Positions 27,888-38,895 of a stretch of 64,000 nucleotides of DNA are shown piece after piece; position 1 is the stretch's first letter; each line of letters begins with the position of its first letter. Source of the DNA: Streptacidiphilus sp. 4-A2 (lineage in GTDB: Bacteria > Actinomycetota > Actinomycetes > Streptomycetales > Streptomycetaceae); NCBI GenBank assembly GCA_014284505.1, contig JAAFYY010000001.1, positions 4,154,001 through 4,218,000 of the forward strand, read 5' to 3'. The notes under the pieces were generated by a model. That model did no database searches, was not told the DNA's origin, and was given only the letters and a program-made list of their open reading frames with translations. The position numbers were made by a program, and so were the translations under genes.

Positions 27888-27910
27888 TGACGCAATATGA
27901 CGCATCGTCA
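27888..27910. promoter_or_regulatory. TGACG dyad upstream of the LLM oxidoreductase
   Basis: TGACG-CAT-CGTCA (27898-27910) is an inverted repeat, preceded by another TGACG at 27888-27892. It lies 30-50 bp before the LLM start. The half-site equals that of the MarR/yceI operators at 25226-25260. Confidence 0.45.
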
Positions 27911-27940
27911 GTCTTTTTCGGCGTTGGAGGTGCACACCCC

Positions 27941-28948
27941 GTGACCGTGACGACACTGCGCTTCAACCAGGTGGTTCCCGGGCTGGAACGGAGCGAGGTC
28001 GCCGCCCGCTACCAGGCCACCGTGGAGATGGCCCGCTATGCGGACACCGAGGGGTTCGACCTGATCAGCCTGGAGGAGCACCATGGCGCCGACGACGGCT
28101 GGAGCCCTTCGCCGCTGGTCACCGCCGGTGCGCTGTTCGGGGCGACCCGGCGGGTCCAGGTGATGCTGTGCGCGGTGATCACCCCGCTGTACGACCCGCT
28201 GCGGCTGGCCGAGGACCTGGCGGTGCTGGACCATCTCAGCGGCGGCCGGCTCACCGTCGTCGCCGGGATCGGCTACCGTCCGCAGGAGTACGCCCTGCTC
28301 GGCCGGGACTGGGCGGCGCGAGGTGCGGCCCAGGACGAGGCGCTGGCCACGCTGCTGGCCGCCTGGACCGGAGAGCCCTTCGAGTACCGGGGCCGGACGG
28401 TGCGGATCACCCCGCCGCCGCTGACCCGGCCGCACCCGGGGCTGCTGGTCGGCGGCTCCTCGCGCGCCGCCGCGCGCCGGGCGGTCCGGCTGGGGCTGCC
28501 GCTGTTCCTCGCGGCGCACCTGCCGGAGCTGGCGGCGTACTACCAGCAGCTGGCCGCCGAAGCCGGGCTTGAGGGGGGCTTCGCGCTGCTGCCGCCGGAG
28601 CGGACCCGGATCGTCCACTGCACCGAGGATCCGGACAAGGCCTGGGCCGAGTACGGCCGGCACTTCCTGCACGAGGCCAGCACCTACGCCGCCTGGCAGA
28701 CGGCGGGGGTGACCTCGGCGGTCAGGTCGGCCGCGCGGACCCCGGAGGAGCTGCGGGCCGAGGGGATCTACAGCTGCCTGACCCCCGAGGAGTGCCTGGC
28801 CGAGGCCCGGGCCGCGGGGCCGATGGGCGCGCTGGTCCTGCATCCGCTGTGCGGCGGGCTGCCGGTCGAGGCCGGATGGGCGAGCCTGCGGCTGTTCCGG
28901 GAAGCGGTACTCCCCCGGCTGGCCGCACCCGGCCCGGACCCGGCCTGA
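27941..28948 (+). CDS. LLM-class flavin-dependent oxidoreductase
   Basis: This intact protein of about 335 residues is a bacterial luciferase-like TIM barrel: [20 protein letters not shown], the conserved [20 protein letters not shown] with GIGYRPQEY, and [20 protein letters not shown] in the C-terminal half. Such enzymes use FMNH2 or F420 to oxygenate or reduce diverse substrates; which one cannot be told here. The GTG at 27941 has GGAGG ten bases upstream. It is divergent from the mycothiol dehydrogenase and followed by a strong bidirectional hairpin. Confidence 0.9.
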   Translation: MTVTTLRFNQVVPGLERSEVAARYQATVEMARYADTEGFDLISLEEHHGADDGWSPSPLVTAGALFGATRRVQVMLCAVITPLYDPLRLAEDLAVLDHLSGGRLTVVAGIGYRPQEYALLGRDWAARGAAQDEALATLLAAWTGEPFEYRGRTVRITPPPLTRPHPGLLVGGSSRAAARRAVRLGLPLFLAAHLPELAAYYQQLAAEAGLEGGFALLPPERTRIVHCTEDPDKAWAEYGRHFLHEASTYAAWQTAGVTSAVRSAARTPEELRAEGIYSCLTPEECLAEARAAGPMGALVLHPLCGGLPVEAGWASLRLFREAVLPRLAAPGPDPA

Positions 28949-28968
28949 GAACAGCCTGCCCAGGCCCA

Positions 28969-29030
28969 GGCCCGGGACCCGCCCCCGAACCCGCCCGGGC
29001 CGGGCCGGGCTCCGAGGCGGGTCCCGGGCC
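28969..29030. terminator. Bidirectional hairpin between LLM and DrrB-type genes
   Basis: GGCCCGGGACCCGCC (28969-28983) pairs perfectly with GGCGGGTCCCGGGCC (29016-29030) around a 32-nt GC-rich loop. It lies between two convergent genes. Confidence 0.75.
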
Positions 29031-29048
29031 CGGAAGGGGCCGGGCGGG

Positions 29049-29929
29049 CTATTTGGCCAGGCGGCCGAGCAGCGCCGAGGCAGCCAGGATCCCGAGCAGT
29101 GCGGCCACCACCAGCACGCCGAAGTCGGTCCCCAGGTGCGAGGGGTGCCGAGCAGCAGTCCGCGCAGCGCGTCCACCTGGTAGCTGAGCGGGTTGCACTT
29201 GCTGATGGCCTGTAGCCAGCCGGGCATGACGCTGACCGGGTAGAGCGCGCTGGAACTGAAGAACAACGGCATCGTGATTGCCTGGCCAATGCCCATCAAC
29301 CGGTCGCGGGTGAGCACGATCCCGGCGATGGTCATCGACAGGCAGGAGAAGAACGCCCCGCCGAGGATCACCACCAGCGCCACCCCGATCAGCTTGAGCG
29401 GGTTCCAGGTGAGGCCGACGCCCAGCAGGGCGGCGATCACCACCACCACGACCGCCTGGATGGTCGCCTTGACCCCGGCCGCGAAGGCCTTGCCGGTGAT
29501 CAGTGCGGCCCGTGGGGTCGGCGTGACCAGCAGTTTGGTGAGCACCCCGGCGTCCCGCTCCCAGATGATCATGATGCCGTAGAAGATGGCGATGAACATC
29601 GCGGACTGGGCGATGATGCCCGGCGCGAGGAAGTCCAGGTAGGGGATCCCGCCGGTGGGTATCGCATGCAGCCGGGTGAAGGTCTCCCCGTAGATCAGCA
29701 GCCACAGCGCGGGCTGGATCGCCCGGGTGTACAGCTCGGTGCGGTCGTGGCGCAGCTTCTGGAGCTCCACGATGCACATCGCGCCGACCCGGGCCGGGAT
29801 CACCCGCCAGCCGGTCCGGGGCCGGGGCGGGGTGAGCAGCAGACTGAGCGCCGGAGCGGAGGTCCCGCCGACGGCCCCGGGGACGGCCTCAGCGGACGCG
29901 GTTCGCGGTGTTGCGGGTACGGCGGACAT
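29049..29929 (-). CDS. ABC-2 transporter permease, DrrB (daunorubicin-resistance) type (one frameshift)
   Basis: A six-helix permease: IQPALWLLIYGETFTRLHAI, FLAPGIIAQSAMFIAIFYG, VTPTPRAALITGKAFAAGVK and PLFFSSSALYPVSVMPGWLQ, then NPLSYQVDALRGLLLG are DrrB/ABC2_membrane hallmarks. The frame changes near 29145 and the last helix (GVLVVAALLGILAASALLGR) is in another frame. The ATG at 29929 (MSAVPATPRT) has GAGAGG nine bases upstream and overlaps the ATPase gene by 41 bp. It pairs with the ATPase as an exporter, probably of a hydrophobic drug or lipid. Confidence 0.87.
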
Positions 29930-30779
29930 CGCGGAAATCCTCTCCATCGGACTGGGCGTCACTCGCGAAGCCGCTGCCGGCGAAGTGCCGGAAGACGTCC
30001 TCCAGGGTGGGCGCGCTGAAGGACCCCAGCAGCTTCGCCTTGAGTTCCTCGGGGGAGCCGAGCGCGCGGATCCGGCCCTTGTGCATCAGGGCCACCCGGT
30101 CGCAGTACTGCTCGGCCTCGTCCATGTAGTGGGTGGTGACCAGGACAGTCATCCCGGTGGCGTTCTTGATCTCGGTGATCCGCTCCCAGACGCTGGTGCG
30201 GGCGATCGGGTCCAGGCCGATGGTCGGCTCGTCCAGGATCAGCAGTCTGGGGGCGCTGACCAGGGCCTGGGCCAGCTCCAGCCGACGGACCATGCCGCCG
30301 GAGAAGGTCCCGGCGAGCCGGTCCGCCTCCTGGCTGAGGGCGACCGCCTCCAGCGCCTCGGCCACCCTGGCCTCGCGCTCGCGCCGGGGCACGTCGTAGA
30401 CCCGGGCGAACAGCGACACGTTCTCGCGGCCGGTCAGCCCGGCGTCGGCGGACAGTTGCTGGGGCACATAGCCGAGCAGCCGGCGCACCGACATCTTGTC
30501 CCGGGCGACATCGGTCCCGAAGACCTGGATCATGCCGGCGGGCACCGGCAGCAGGGTGGTGATGGCCCGGATGGCGGTGGTCTTGCCCGCCCCGTTGGGA
30601 CCGAGCAGGCCGAAGGTCTCCCCGGTCCCGACGGTGAGGTCCAGGTTGTCCACGGCCTTGGTGGAGCCGAAGGCGTATGCGAGGCCGGTGCACCGCACCG
30701 CCGCCTCCCCCGCCTCCCCCGCCCCGGCCGCCCCGGCCGCCCCGGCCGACTCTGCCGACTGGCCCGATTCTTCGGTCAT
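29889..30779 (-). CDS. ABC transporter ATP-binding protein, DrrA type
   Basis: This intact protein of about 296 residues has Walker A LLGPNGAGKTTAIRAITTLL, Q-loop VPQQLSADAGLTGREN, signature FSGGMVRRLELAQAL, Walker B LLILDEPTIGLDPIAR and the switch histidine in VTTHYMDEAEQYCDR. The C-terminal segment APTLEDVFRHFAG is characteristic of DrrA-type exporters. A 25-residue Ala/Gly/Glu-rich lead precedes the domain. The ATG at 30779 overlaps the MarR stop (ATGA), so the operon is MarR-ATPase-permease. Confidence 0.93.
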   Translation of the reverse strand: MTEESGQSAESAGAAGAAGAGEAGEAAVRCTGLAYAFGSTKAVDNLDLTVGTGETFGLLGPNGAGKTTAIRAITTLLPVPAGMIQVFGTDVARDKMSVRRLLGYVPQQLSADAGLTGRENVSLFARVYDVPRREREARVAEALEAVALSQEADRLAGTFSGGMVRRLELAQALVSAPRLLILDEPTIGLDPIARTSVWERITEIKNATGMTVLVTTHYMDEAEQYCDRVALMHKGRIRALGSPEELKAKLLGSFSAPTLEDVFRHFAGSGFASDAQSDGEDFRDVRRTRNTANRVR

Positions 30780-31229
30780 GCGCCCTCCAACTCCTCGTGC
30801 AGGCCCTCGGCGAGCCTGCGCAGCGCGGGGATCGCGGCGGCGATCGCCGCCTGGTCCCGGTCGGTCAGCTCGGCCACCCGGCGGCGCACCAGCTCGCTGC
30901 GGCGCGTCCCAGTCCACCAGCCGCTCGGCTGCTTCGGCGGTGATCGTCAGCCGGACCGCCCGGCGGTCCTGCGGGTCGGTGCGGCGCTCCAGCAGTCCGG
31001 CCGTGACCGACTGGTTGACCAGGGTGGAGACGGAGTTCCCGGCGAGGTGCAGTTCCCTGGCGGCGGCGGAGACCCCTATGCCGGGCTGCGCCGCGACCAG
31101 CCGCAGCAGTTCCACCTGCGCGCCGCGCATCCTCGGCCCGGCCAGATCCTGCCGCAGCCGGCGGCGGATGACCCGGTGGATACCCAGCAGCAGATCGCCC
31201 AGATCCTCAGGCAGCTCAGCATCAGCCAT
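30776..31229 (-). CDS. MarR-family repressor of the DrrAB-type exporter (one frameshift)
   Basis: The N-terminal 110 residues are MarR-like: LLLGIHRVIRRRLRQDLAGP, VSAAARELHLAGNSVSTLVN, ERRTDPQDRRAVRLTITAEA. Near 30903 the frame changes; the other frame gives the C-terminal dimer helix ending LAEGLHEELEGA and stops at 30776. It is the first gene of the exporter operon. A perfect 7-bp inverted repeat (TTAGCTC/GAGCTAA) lies in the divergent promoter region with the ADP-ribosylglycohydrolase gene, the expected site of autoregulation. Confidence 0.85.
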
Positions 31230-31238
31230 ACGATAATT

Positions 31239-31259
31239 TTAGCTCCTGATAAGAGCTAA
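31239..31259. promoter_or_regulatory. MarR operator between exporter operon and ADP-ribosylglycohydrolase
   Basis: TTAGCTC (31239-31245), spacer CTGATAA, GAGCTAA (31253-31259) is a perfect inverted repeat beginning 10 bp from the MarR start and ending 27 bp before the divergent gene. It could control both directions. Confidence 0.6.
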
Positions 31260-31285
31260 CTGTCCATAGCCAAGGGGAGATCGCC

Positions 31286-32296
31286 GTGAAGCAGGCTGCG
31301 ACCGGGGCACTGCTGGGGCTGGCGTTCGGGGACGCCATGGGCTTCCCCACCGAGTTCAGCACCGTGCCGCAGATCGAGGCGAAGTTCGGGCCCTGGCGGG
31401 ACATGCCGCTGCCGGTGGCAGCCGGGACCGCCTTTGTCACCGACGACACCCAGATGACGCTGGCCCTGGGCGAGGGCCTGGTCCGGGCGCTGGCGGCGGG
31501 GCCGCTGAGCGCCGGGCTGATGGAACCGCCGGTGCGGGCGGCGTACCTGGAGTGGTGGCGCTCCCCCGAGAACAACCGCGCGCCGGGGATGACCTGTCTG
31601 CGGGCCTGTGAGTCGCTGAGCCGGGGCGGCGCCTGGCAGGACGCCTCGGTGATCGGCTCCAAGGGCTGCGGCGCCAATATGCGGGTCGCGCCGCTGGGGC
31701 TGCTGCCCGGGCTCACCCAGGAGCAGCGCTCCGGGGCCGCCCAGCTCCAGTCCGCGCTCACCCACGGGCACCCGACCGCGCTGGCGGCCAGCGAGCTGAC
31801 CGCGCAGGCGGTGTGGCTGCTCGCCCAGGGCGCGGCCCCGGAGCGGCTGCTGCCGCTGCTGCGGGAGCATGTGCGGGAGCAGCGCGAGGTCTACCGCGCC
31901 GACTGGCTGGGCGGACTGGCCGCCCGGGCGCAGGACCCGGATCCGGTCCGGTTCATCGCCCGGGGCTGGGACGACTGCTCGGCGGCGCTGGACCGGCTGG
32001 AGGCGGCGCTGCGGCGGCCCGACCCGGAGGCCGATCCCTGCCTGGCCGCCGGGGAGGGCTGGATCGCCGAGGAGGCGCTGGCCTGCGGGCTGCTGTGCTT
32101 CCTGCTGTTCCCGGACGACCCGCAGGCGGTCGTCCGGCGGGGCGCGTACTCCAGCGGCGACTCCGACTCGGTGGCGGCGCTGGCCGGGGCCTTCGTCGGG
32201 GCGCACCTGGGAGCGGGGGCCTGGCCGGCCGAGTGGATCCAGGTGATCGAGTACCGCGAGCGGCTGCTGGCGCTCGGCGCGGCCTGGGACCACTGA
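31286..32296 (+). CDS. ADP-ribosylglycohydrolase family protein
   Basis: This intact 336-residue all-alpha protein has the dinuclear magnesium site of the DraG/ARH family: GLAFGDAMGFPTEF near the N-terminus, FVTDDTQMTLALGEGL (TDDT ligands) and AYSSGDSDSVAALAGAFVGA (GDSDS ligands) near the C-terminus. The enzymes remove ADP-ribose from proteins or other acceptors. The GTG at 31286 follows AAGGGGAG. It is divergent from a MarR-controlled efflux operon and shares its operator region, which may link removal of ADP-ribose to drug or stress response (inference). The target is unknown. Confidence 0.93.
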   Translation: MKQAATGALLGLAFGDAMGFPTEFSTVPQIEAKFGPWRDMPLPVAAGTAFVTDDTQMTLALGEGLVRALAAGPLSAGLMEPPVRAAYLEWWRSPENNRAPGMTCLRACESLSRGGAWQDASVIGSKGCGANMRVAPLGLLPGLTQEQRSGAAQLQSALTHGHPTALAASELTAQAVWLLAQGAAPERLLPLLREHVREQREVYRADWLGGLAARAQDPDPVRFIARGWDDCSAALDRLEAALRRPDPEADPCLAAGEGWIAEEALACGLLCFLLFPDDPQAVVRRGAYSSGDSDSVAALAGAFVGAHLGAGAWPAEWIQVIEYRERLLALGAAWDH

Positions 32297-32372
32297 GCCG
32301 CCCGGCCCGGGCGCGGGCGCGGGGCCGCCGCCCGGCCCAGCCCGGCCCAGCCCGGCCCGGGCGCGGCGCCGG

Positions 32373-33926
32373 TCAGCGCTCGGCGGCGCTCACCGGGACG
32401 TCCGGGTTGCGGAACCAGGAGCCCTGGATCATCCGCTGGACGAACATCAGCACCACCCCGAGCAGCAGCGAGCCGATGCCGATGACGGTGACGCCGCCGG
32501 TGTCGCCGAAGAACGGCAGGTTCACCGAGGTGAAGCCGTAGCTGGGCTTGGCGTAGACGTCAAACGCCGCGTAGCAGAAGAAGAACAGCAGCATCACGCC
32601 GCCCAGGCCGGGCATGACGCCCTTCACCCAGAAGTCCCGGACGCTGCGGGTGAGCACCCGGCGGAAGTACCAGACGCAGGAGAAGCCGGTGAGGCCGTAG
32701 TAGAAGGCGATGCCCAGGCCGACCGAGGAGATGGAGTCGGCGAGCACATTGCTGCTGACCCTGACCAGCAGCACGTAGAAGGCGATCGAGACCAGGCCCA
32801 TCGCCACGGTGGACCAGGTCGGGGTGAGGAAGCGGCGGTGCACCTCGCCGAACTTGGCCGGGATGGCCTTGTGCAGCGCCATCGAGAAGGTGGTGCGGGC
32901 GGTCGGCAGGATGGTGGTCTGGGTGGACGCCGCCGAGGAGGTGAGCACCATGAAGATCAGCAGCTTGGCCAGGAACCAGCCGAAGCCGTGGCTGCCGAAG
33001 ACCGCGTTGCCGAGTCCGGAGAGCACGTCGCCGGCGTTCGCCGGGTTGGCCAGGCCCCGGCCGGTGGTGCCGACCCCGGCGAAGGCCTGGGCCGAGGTGG
33101 ACACCAGGGCGTAGATGAGCAGCAGCAGCACCGTGGAGATCACCGCCGCGCGGCCGGGGGTGCGTTCCTTGTCCGCGGTCTCCTCGTTGACCGAGACCGC
33201 GGTGTCCCAGCCCCAGTAGATGAACACCGCGGAGAGGATACCGGCCGTGAAGGCGCCGGAGGAGTGCACGTCGAAGGGGTTGAACCAGGCACCGGCGATG
33301 TGCAGCGAGCCGGCCGGCGGGTGCGTGGAGTACACCTTGACCAGGGCCCACACCGAGAACAGCACCAGCATGAACACCTCGACGCAGAGCAGCCAGCGTT
33401 GCAGCGCCGCGGAGACCTCGATGCCGACGTAGCAGATGGCGGTCATCACGATGATCCAGACGACCCCGGCGACCGTGGTCCACAGGCTGCTGCCGGCCAG
33501 CCCGGGGAAGCCCAGCAGCTGGAAGCCGTAGGCTCCGGCGATCTGGGCCAGGTTCGCCATGACGATCACGTCGGCCACGATGATGCCCCAGCCGCCCATC
33601 CACCCGGTGTGCGGCCCGAAGGCGCGGGCGGCCCAGGTGAAGGTGGTCCCGCAGTCCGGGTCGACCTCGTTGAGCTCCTTGTAGGCGTAGGCGATGAGCA
33701 GCATCGGGATGAACGCCAGGATGGTGATGATCGGCGCCTGGAGCCCGACCCCGACCACGATCAGGCCCAGGGTCGCGGCCAGGCTGTAGGCGGGCGCGGT
33801 GGAGGCGATGCCGATGGCGATCGAGGAGAACAGCCCGAGCGCGTCGCCCTTCAGCCCCTTCTCGCCGGCGCCCGAGCCGGTGCCGAGAGTGGTGATCGAG
33901 GAGGATTCGTCATGCGGTGAGCTCAT
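32373..33926 (-). CDS. APC-family amino-acid/polyamine permease
   Basis: This intact 517-residue protein has about 12-13 helices. GLFSSIAIGIASTAPAYSLA is the helix-1 unwound substrate site, ELNEVDPDCGTTFTWAARAF and FIYWGWDTAVSVNEETADKE are typical of the actinobacterial APC permeases. The N-terminal 30 residues are Ser/Gly-rich and cytoplasmic. The ATG at 33926 is the only plausible start. It shares a convergent, repeat-rich 76-bp gap with the ADP-ribosylglycohydrolase gene. The substrate is probably an amino acid or amine; the neighbours do not refine this. Confidence 0.92.
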   Translation of the reverse strand: MSSPHDESSSITTLGTGSGAGEKGLKGDALGLFSSIAIGIASTAPAYSLAATLGLIVVGVGLQAPIITILAFIPMLLIAYAYKELNEVDPDCGTTFTWAARAFGPHTGWMGGWGIIVADVIVMANLAQIAGAYGFQLLGFPGLAGSSLWTTVAGVVWIIVMTAICYVGIEVSAALQRWLLCVEVFMLVLFSVWALVKVYSTHPPAGSLHIAGAWFNPFDVHSSGAFTAGILSAVFIYWGWDTAVSVNEETADKERTPGRAAVISTVLLLLIYALVSTSAQAFAGVGTTGRGLANPANAGDVLSGLGNAVFGSHGFGWFLAKLLIFMVLTSSAASTQTTILPTARTTFSMALHKAIPAKFGEVHRRFLTPTWSTVAMGLVSIAFYVLLVRVSSNVLADSISSVGLGIAFYYGLTGFSCVWYFRRVLTRSVRDFWVKGVMPGLGGVMLLFFFCYAAFDVYAKPSYGFTSVNLPFFGDTGGVTVIGIGSLLLGVVLMFVQRMIQGSWFRNPDVPVSAAER

Positions 33927-34140
33927 CGGGGGACCAGTGCCTTTCGCAGTCGGCGCCTCGCGCAGCCGGCCCGGGGCGCGGACGACAGGGTGCGGCGTCG
34001 GCCCGGCTGGTCTCTGACACCACGACAGTCAACGGATGGTAGACCCGTCAGGCCGTGGAGCAGCAGAGGCAGGGCGCTACGAATCCTGCGAAACGGGCAG
34101 GGGGTGGCCCCGGTCGGCCGAATGGCCCACCGCCGGTCCG

Positions 34141-35049
34141 TCAGCGCAGGGAGTCCTCGCTTCGCCGGGCCCGGGCGCGGTCGGTGGCGGCGGCGGTGAC
34201 CGCGGAGGGCTCGCAGCCGTAGCGGAACACCGCGCCGAGGGCGCGGACCGCCGGGCGGTCCACCAGGATCCGCACCGGGGCCGGACGGCGCAGGTCCAGC
34301 ATCCCGGCCGCCCAGTCCGGGAGCAGGTCGGTCGCGCCGTGCGTGAGCGCGCGCATCACCAGCCGCTCGGCCGGGTCGCCGACCGCGCCGGTGAAGCCGA
34401 GCAGCAGCCCCACCGCCTCGACCGCGACCGCGGAGCGGGTCAGTTCGGGGCGGATCTCCCGCAGGTAGCGGCGGACCTCTCCGGCCGAGCCGGGGACTTC
34501 GGTCGCGCCGAGCCGCTCGGCCAGCACCGCGACCTCGCGGAAGTAGTCGTCGCACTCCCCCGGGGTCAGCGGGGCGCGCCCGTAGCGCTGGTGGCCCGCC
34601 AGGAAGCAGGCGGTCTCGGCGACATGGACCCAGCGCAGCAGCGCCGGGTCGCCCGCGGCGTAGGGGCGGCCGTCCGGCGCGGTGCCGCGCACGTACTCGT
34701 GGATGCGGCGGACCCTGGCCAGGGCCGCCTCCGCCGCCTCGGTCGAGCCGTAGCTGGTCACCGAGACGAACCCGGCGGTCCGGTTGAGCCGGCCCAGCAG
34801 GTCGCCGCGGAAGTCGGAGTGCTGGTCGACCCCGGCGATGGCCAGCGGGTGCAGCGACTGGAGCAGCAGTGCGGCGATGCCGCCGGTGAACATCCCGGGG
34901 AAGTCGCCGTGGACCCGCCAGACCACGCTGTCGGGGCCGAACAGCCCGGCGTCCCCGGCCGGGTGGTCGTAGGGGCCCAGGTCGGGGACGCCGCCGTGCA
35001 CGGTGGCGTTGACCCGCCTGCGAATGCGTTCCGCCACTACCCCTGCCAT
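34141..35049 (-). CDS. Oxygenase MpaB family (DUF2236) protein
   Basis: This intact 302-residue helical protein matches the DUF2236/MpaB family: DSVVWRVHGDFPGMFTGGIA, LLLQSLHPLAIAGVDQHSDF, RIHEYVRGTAPDGRPYAAGD, WVHVAETACFLAGHQRYG. Family members (MpaB, latex-clearing protein) bind heme b through conserved histidines and cleave isoprenoid or olefinic chains; the role here is inferred only. The ATG at 35049 follows GAGGGGG. It stands alone between the APC permease and the DUF779 gene. Confidence 0.87.
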   Translation of the reverse strand: MAGVVAERIRRRVNATVHGGVPDLGPYDHPAGDAGLFGPDSVVWRVHGDFPGMFTGGIAALLLQSLHPLAIAGVDQHSDFRGDLLGRLNRTAGFVSVTSYGSTEAAEAALARVRRIHEYVRGTAPDGRPYAAGDPALLRWVHVAETACFLAGHQRYGRAPLTPGECDDYFREVAVLAERLGATEVPGSAGEVRRYLREIRPELTRSAVAVEAVGLLLGFTGAVGDPAERLVMRALTHGATDLLPDWAAGMLDLRRPAPVRILVDRPAVRALGAVFRYGCEPSAVTAAATDRARARRSEDSLR

Positions 35050-35144
35050 CGCCGCCCCCTCGGTCCGGGTCCGCCGCGGCGCCGCGCTCCGGGCGCCGCA
35101 ACCGACCATACGCCGGTCGCGGCGCCCGGTCCGCAGACGGTTCC

Positions 35145-35587
35145 TCATCCGGCGGAATCGCTCGGGGCGGTCAGGCCGGTTCGGGCGGCTGCCGGCCCGG
35201 CCCGGTCCAGGGCGGCGGTCTCGGCCGGGGTCAGCAGCCGGGAGCGGATCAGGAAGCGCACCCCCTCCGGCGCCTCCAGTGAGAAGCCGCTGCCCCGCCC
35301 GGCACCACATCCACCGTCAGGTGGGTGTGCTGCCAGAGCGCGAACTGGGCCCTGGACATCCAGAAGGTCACCGGCTCGGGCACCCCGTCGACGGCCAGGG
35401 CGGCGAGCAGTATGTCGGCGTCGCCGGTGCGGAACTCCCCGGCCAGGTAGCACATCGGCGAGCTGCCGTCGCAGCAGCCGCCGGACTGGTGGAACATCAG
35501 CGGGCCGTTGGCCGCGTACAGCGTGCGCAGCAGCGCCGCGGCGGCATCGGTGACGGCGACCCGGGAGACCTCGTCGGTGTGGGACAC
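35145..35587 (-). CDS. DUF779 domain protein (one frameshift)
   Basis: The conserved segment LMFHQSGGCCDGSSPMCY near residue 30 and FWMSRAQFALWQHTHLTVDV define DUF779. Near 35300 the frame changes; the downstream frame contributes GSGFSLEAPEGVRFLIRSRL. The protein (about 147 residues, usual length about 125-150) is almost always next to an acetaldehyde-type aldehyde dehydrogenase, as here. The paired cysteines suggest metal or redox chemistry, but the function is unknown. It follows the aldehyde dehydrogenase gene by 6 bp. Confidence 0.85.
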
Positions 35588-35593
35588 GGCGGT

Positions 35594-37113
<1,520 letters not shown>

Positions 37114-37159
37114 TGGTGGTGACCTCCGTCGGGCTCGACTGCCGTCCTCCGTTGGACGG

Positions 37160-38522
37160 TCAGGAGATGTGCCGCAGGCTATTCCGGTTACGTTGCAGAA
37201 GGGTTGCGTCCGGTGACACCGCGTGGCCGGGGCGGACGCCGGCGCCGGGCGTGCGGGCCGGCAGGCCGTAGTCGGCCCGCAGTTGGCGGATCCGGGCGGC
37301 CGCGACGGCCCGGTCCGGCGACTGCCGCGGGGCGATCAGTGCCAGCCGCTCCCACCCTGGGGTCCCCGAAGCCACCGCGCTCCGCCCAGGCCCGCACCGG
37401 GGCCGGATCCGGGCAGGTGAGCGCGGCCGCACGCAGGCCGGTGTCCAGCCGGCGGCGCTGCGCACACACCCCGGGCGCCTCCGAACTGGGCAGCAGCGGA
37501 CCGCGGTAGGCGGTGACCGCGGCGCCGAGATCACCCGCGTGCAGCGCGTCGGCGACATCCAGGAAGTCGGCGCGGACCGGCCGGGTCAGCCGGTAGGGGC
37601 GGGAGGGCGAGCAGGTCGCCCGACCCGGCGCAGCCGCGACAGTTCGACCCGGAGCGTGGTGGGGCTGGACGGCTCCGGATAGAGCAGGTCGGACAACTGC
37701 TCGCCGCTCAGTCCGTCCTGATGAAATCATCAAAAGGACCAGATTTCGGCGTGCCGCCTGGTCAGCCGCAACTCCGGCGGCTCAGAGGATCGCTGACCAG
37801 CCGTCCGGATCCGCAGCAGGCCCTCGCTGCGGCCCAGAACTCGCCGCTGCTGTGTTCTGCGGACGCGGCAGCCAGAGCTCGCCCTCGGCGGCCCTGGCCG
37901 CCGCGCGCACCAGCGCCAGGCTGTACGGGTGGGCGACGGTGTCGCCGCCGGTGATGTCGACGACGCCCAGCCGCCGCCCGGTCGCCGGGTCGTGGATCGG
38001 CGGCGCGGCGCAGGTCCACGACTGCACCGGGGGGCGGTGCTCGGTGGCGAAGATCTGCACCGCGTGCTCCAGGGCCAGCGCGGTGCCCGGGGCATTGGTT
38101 CCGGCGTGGGCCTCGTCCCACAGCGCGCCCTCGACGAAGTTGATCCGGGCGGCGCGCTCCCGGGCCGCGCGGCCGCCCTCGACCCAGAGCAGCCGCCCGG
38201 CCGCGTCCGCGACCGCCATCAGCTGCTCGCCCTCCTCGGCGGCGCTGCCGACCAACTGCCTGAGCACGTCGATCACCTGGGCCAGCGGGTGCGCCGCGCG
38301 GTAGCCGCGAAGCTCCTCGCCGCCGAGCAGCACCGGCGGCCCGGCGTCCGGGCCGACCTCGGCATGTGCCGAACGCTGCCAGGATCTGGCCACCACCTCG
38401 CGTAATCCCGCCGCCGGGGACGGTAGTTGACGCGTGGTCATAAATGCGGAGTGCACCCGGCCGATCTCGCGCGCACGTGCGTGCGGATCCGCGCCGACCT
38501 CCGCCAGCCAGTCGCTGCCCAT
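37160..38522 (-). CDS. GAF-domain transcriptional regulator of the aldehyde dehydrogenase (several frameshifts)
   Basis: The N-terminal part (VVARSWQRSAHAEVGPD, GYRAAHPLAQVIDVLRQLV, FVEGALWDEAHAGTNAPGTA, VQSWTCAAPPIHDPATGRRL) is the GAF sensor of AcoR-like regulators. There is no AAA+ domain; the C-terminus carries a winged-helix segment (DGLSGEQLSDLLYPEP) and RPVRADFLDVADALHAGDLG. Breaks occur near 37830, 37745/37718 (compensating) and 37610. ATG at 38522 is tentative. In streptomycetes this protein type sits upstream of ALDH-DUF779 and presumably activates it in response to alcohol or aldehyde (inference). Confidence 0.8.
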
Positions 38523-38895
38523 GGGGCTCCCAACCGTCGGACCACCAGGCTTCGATACTGTCGCCGCGCGCAGCCCCGCGCAAGCCCGCACGCGCGGCGC
38601 GAACCGGGTGCGGCGCGGCACGCCGGGGCCTTCGTCCCGCACAGCGGGCGCACACACGCTGAGGCGCGGAGCGGTCACCCAGATGAATGGCTCCATGCAA
38701 CCCCTTGTGTGGCGACTACATCTATGCGAGATTCCTGGCATCCGGCGCGTCCAGGCAGGCCGGGAGGCGTCCCGGCAGGGACCGCGACCCGGCCCGCGTG
38801 GCACGCGGTCCGTCAGCACGGCCCGCACGACCAGAAACTGGCCCAGAAACAACGGTCATTGAACGCGGTCAATACCGCCCAGAACGAGGTGGCCC
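38523..38895. other. Intergenic region with inverted repeat before the NCS1 permease
   Basis: No gene is supported in this 373-bp divergent gap. An inverted repeat ATTGA-ACGCGG-TCAAT lies at 38858-38873, with near-matching flanks (GGTC on the left, ACC on the right), 22 bp before the permease start. It is a candidate operator for that gene. Confidence 0.5.

Noticed and set aside
32297-32372. CCCGGCCCAG repeats between the convergent ADP-ribosylglycohydrolase and permease genes as a terminator
   Set aside because: The tract is simple GC sequence with several weak pairings and no single good stem, so no terminator is claimed.
37718-37745. GATGAAATCATC palindrome as an operator
   Set aside because: It lies inside the GAF regulator coding region and arises from two compensating indels; the repaired reading is EILVLLMIHQDGL.
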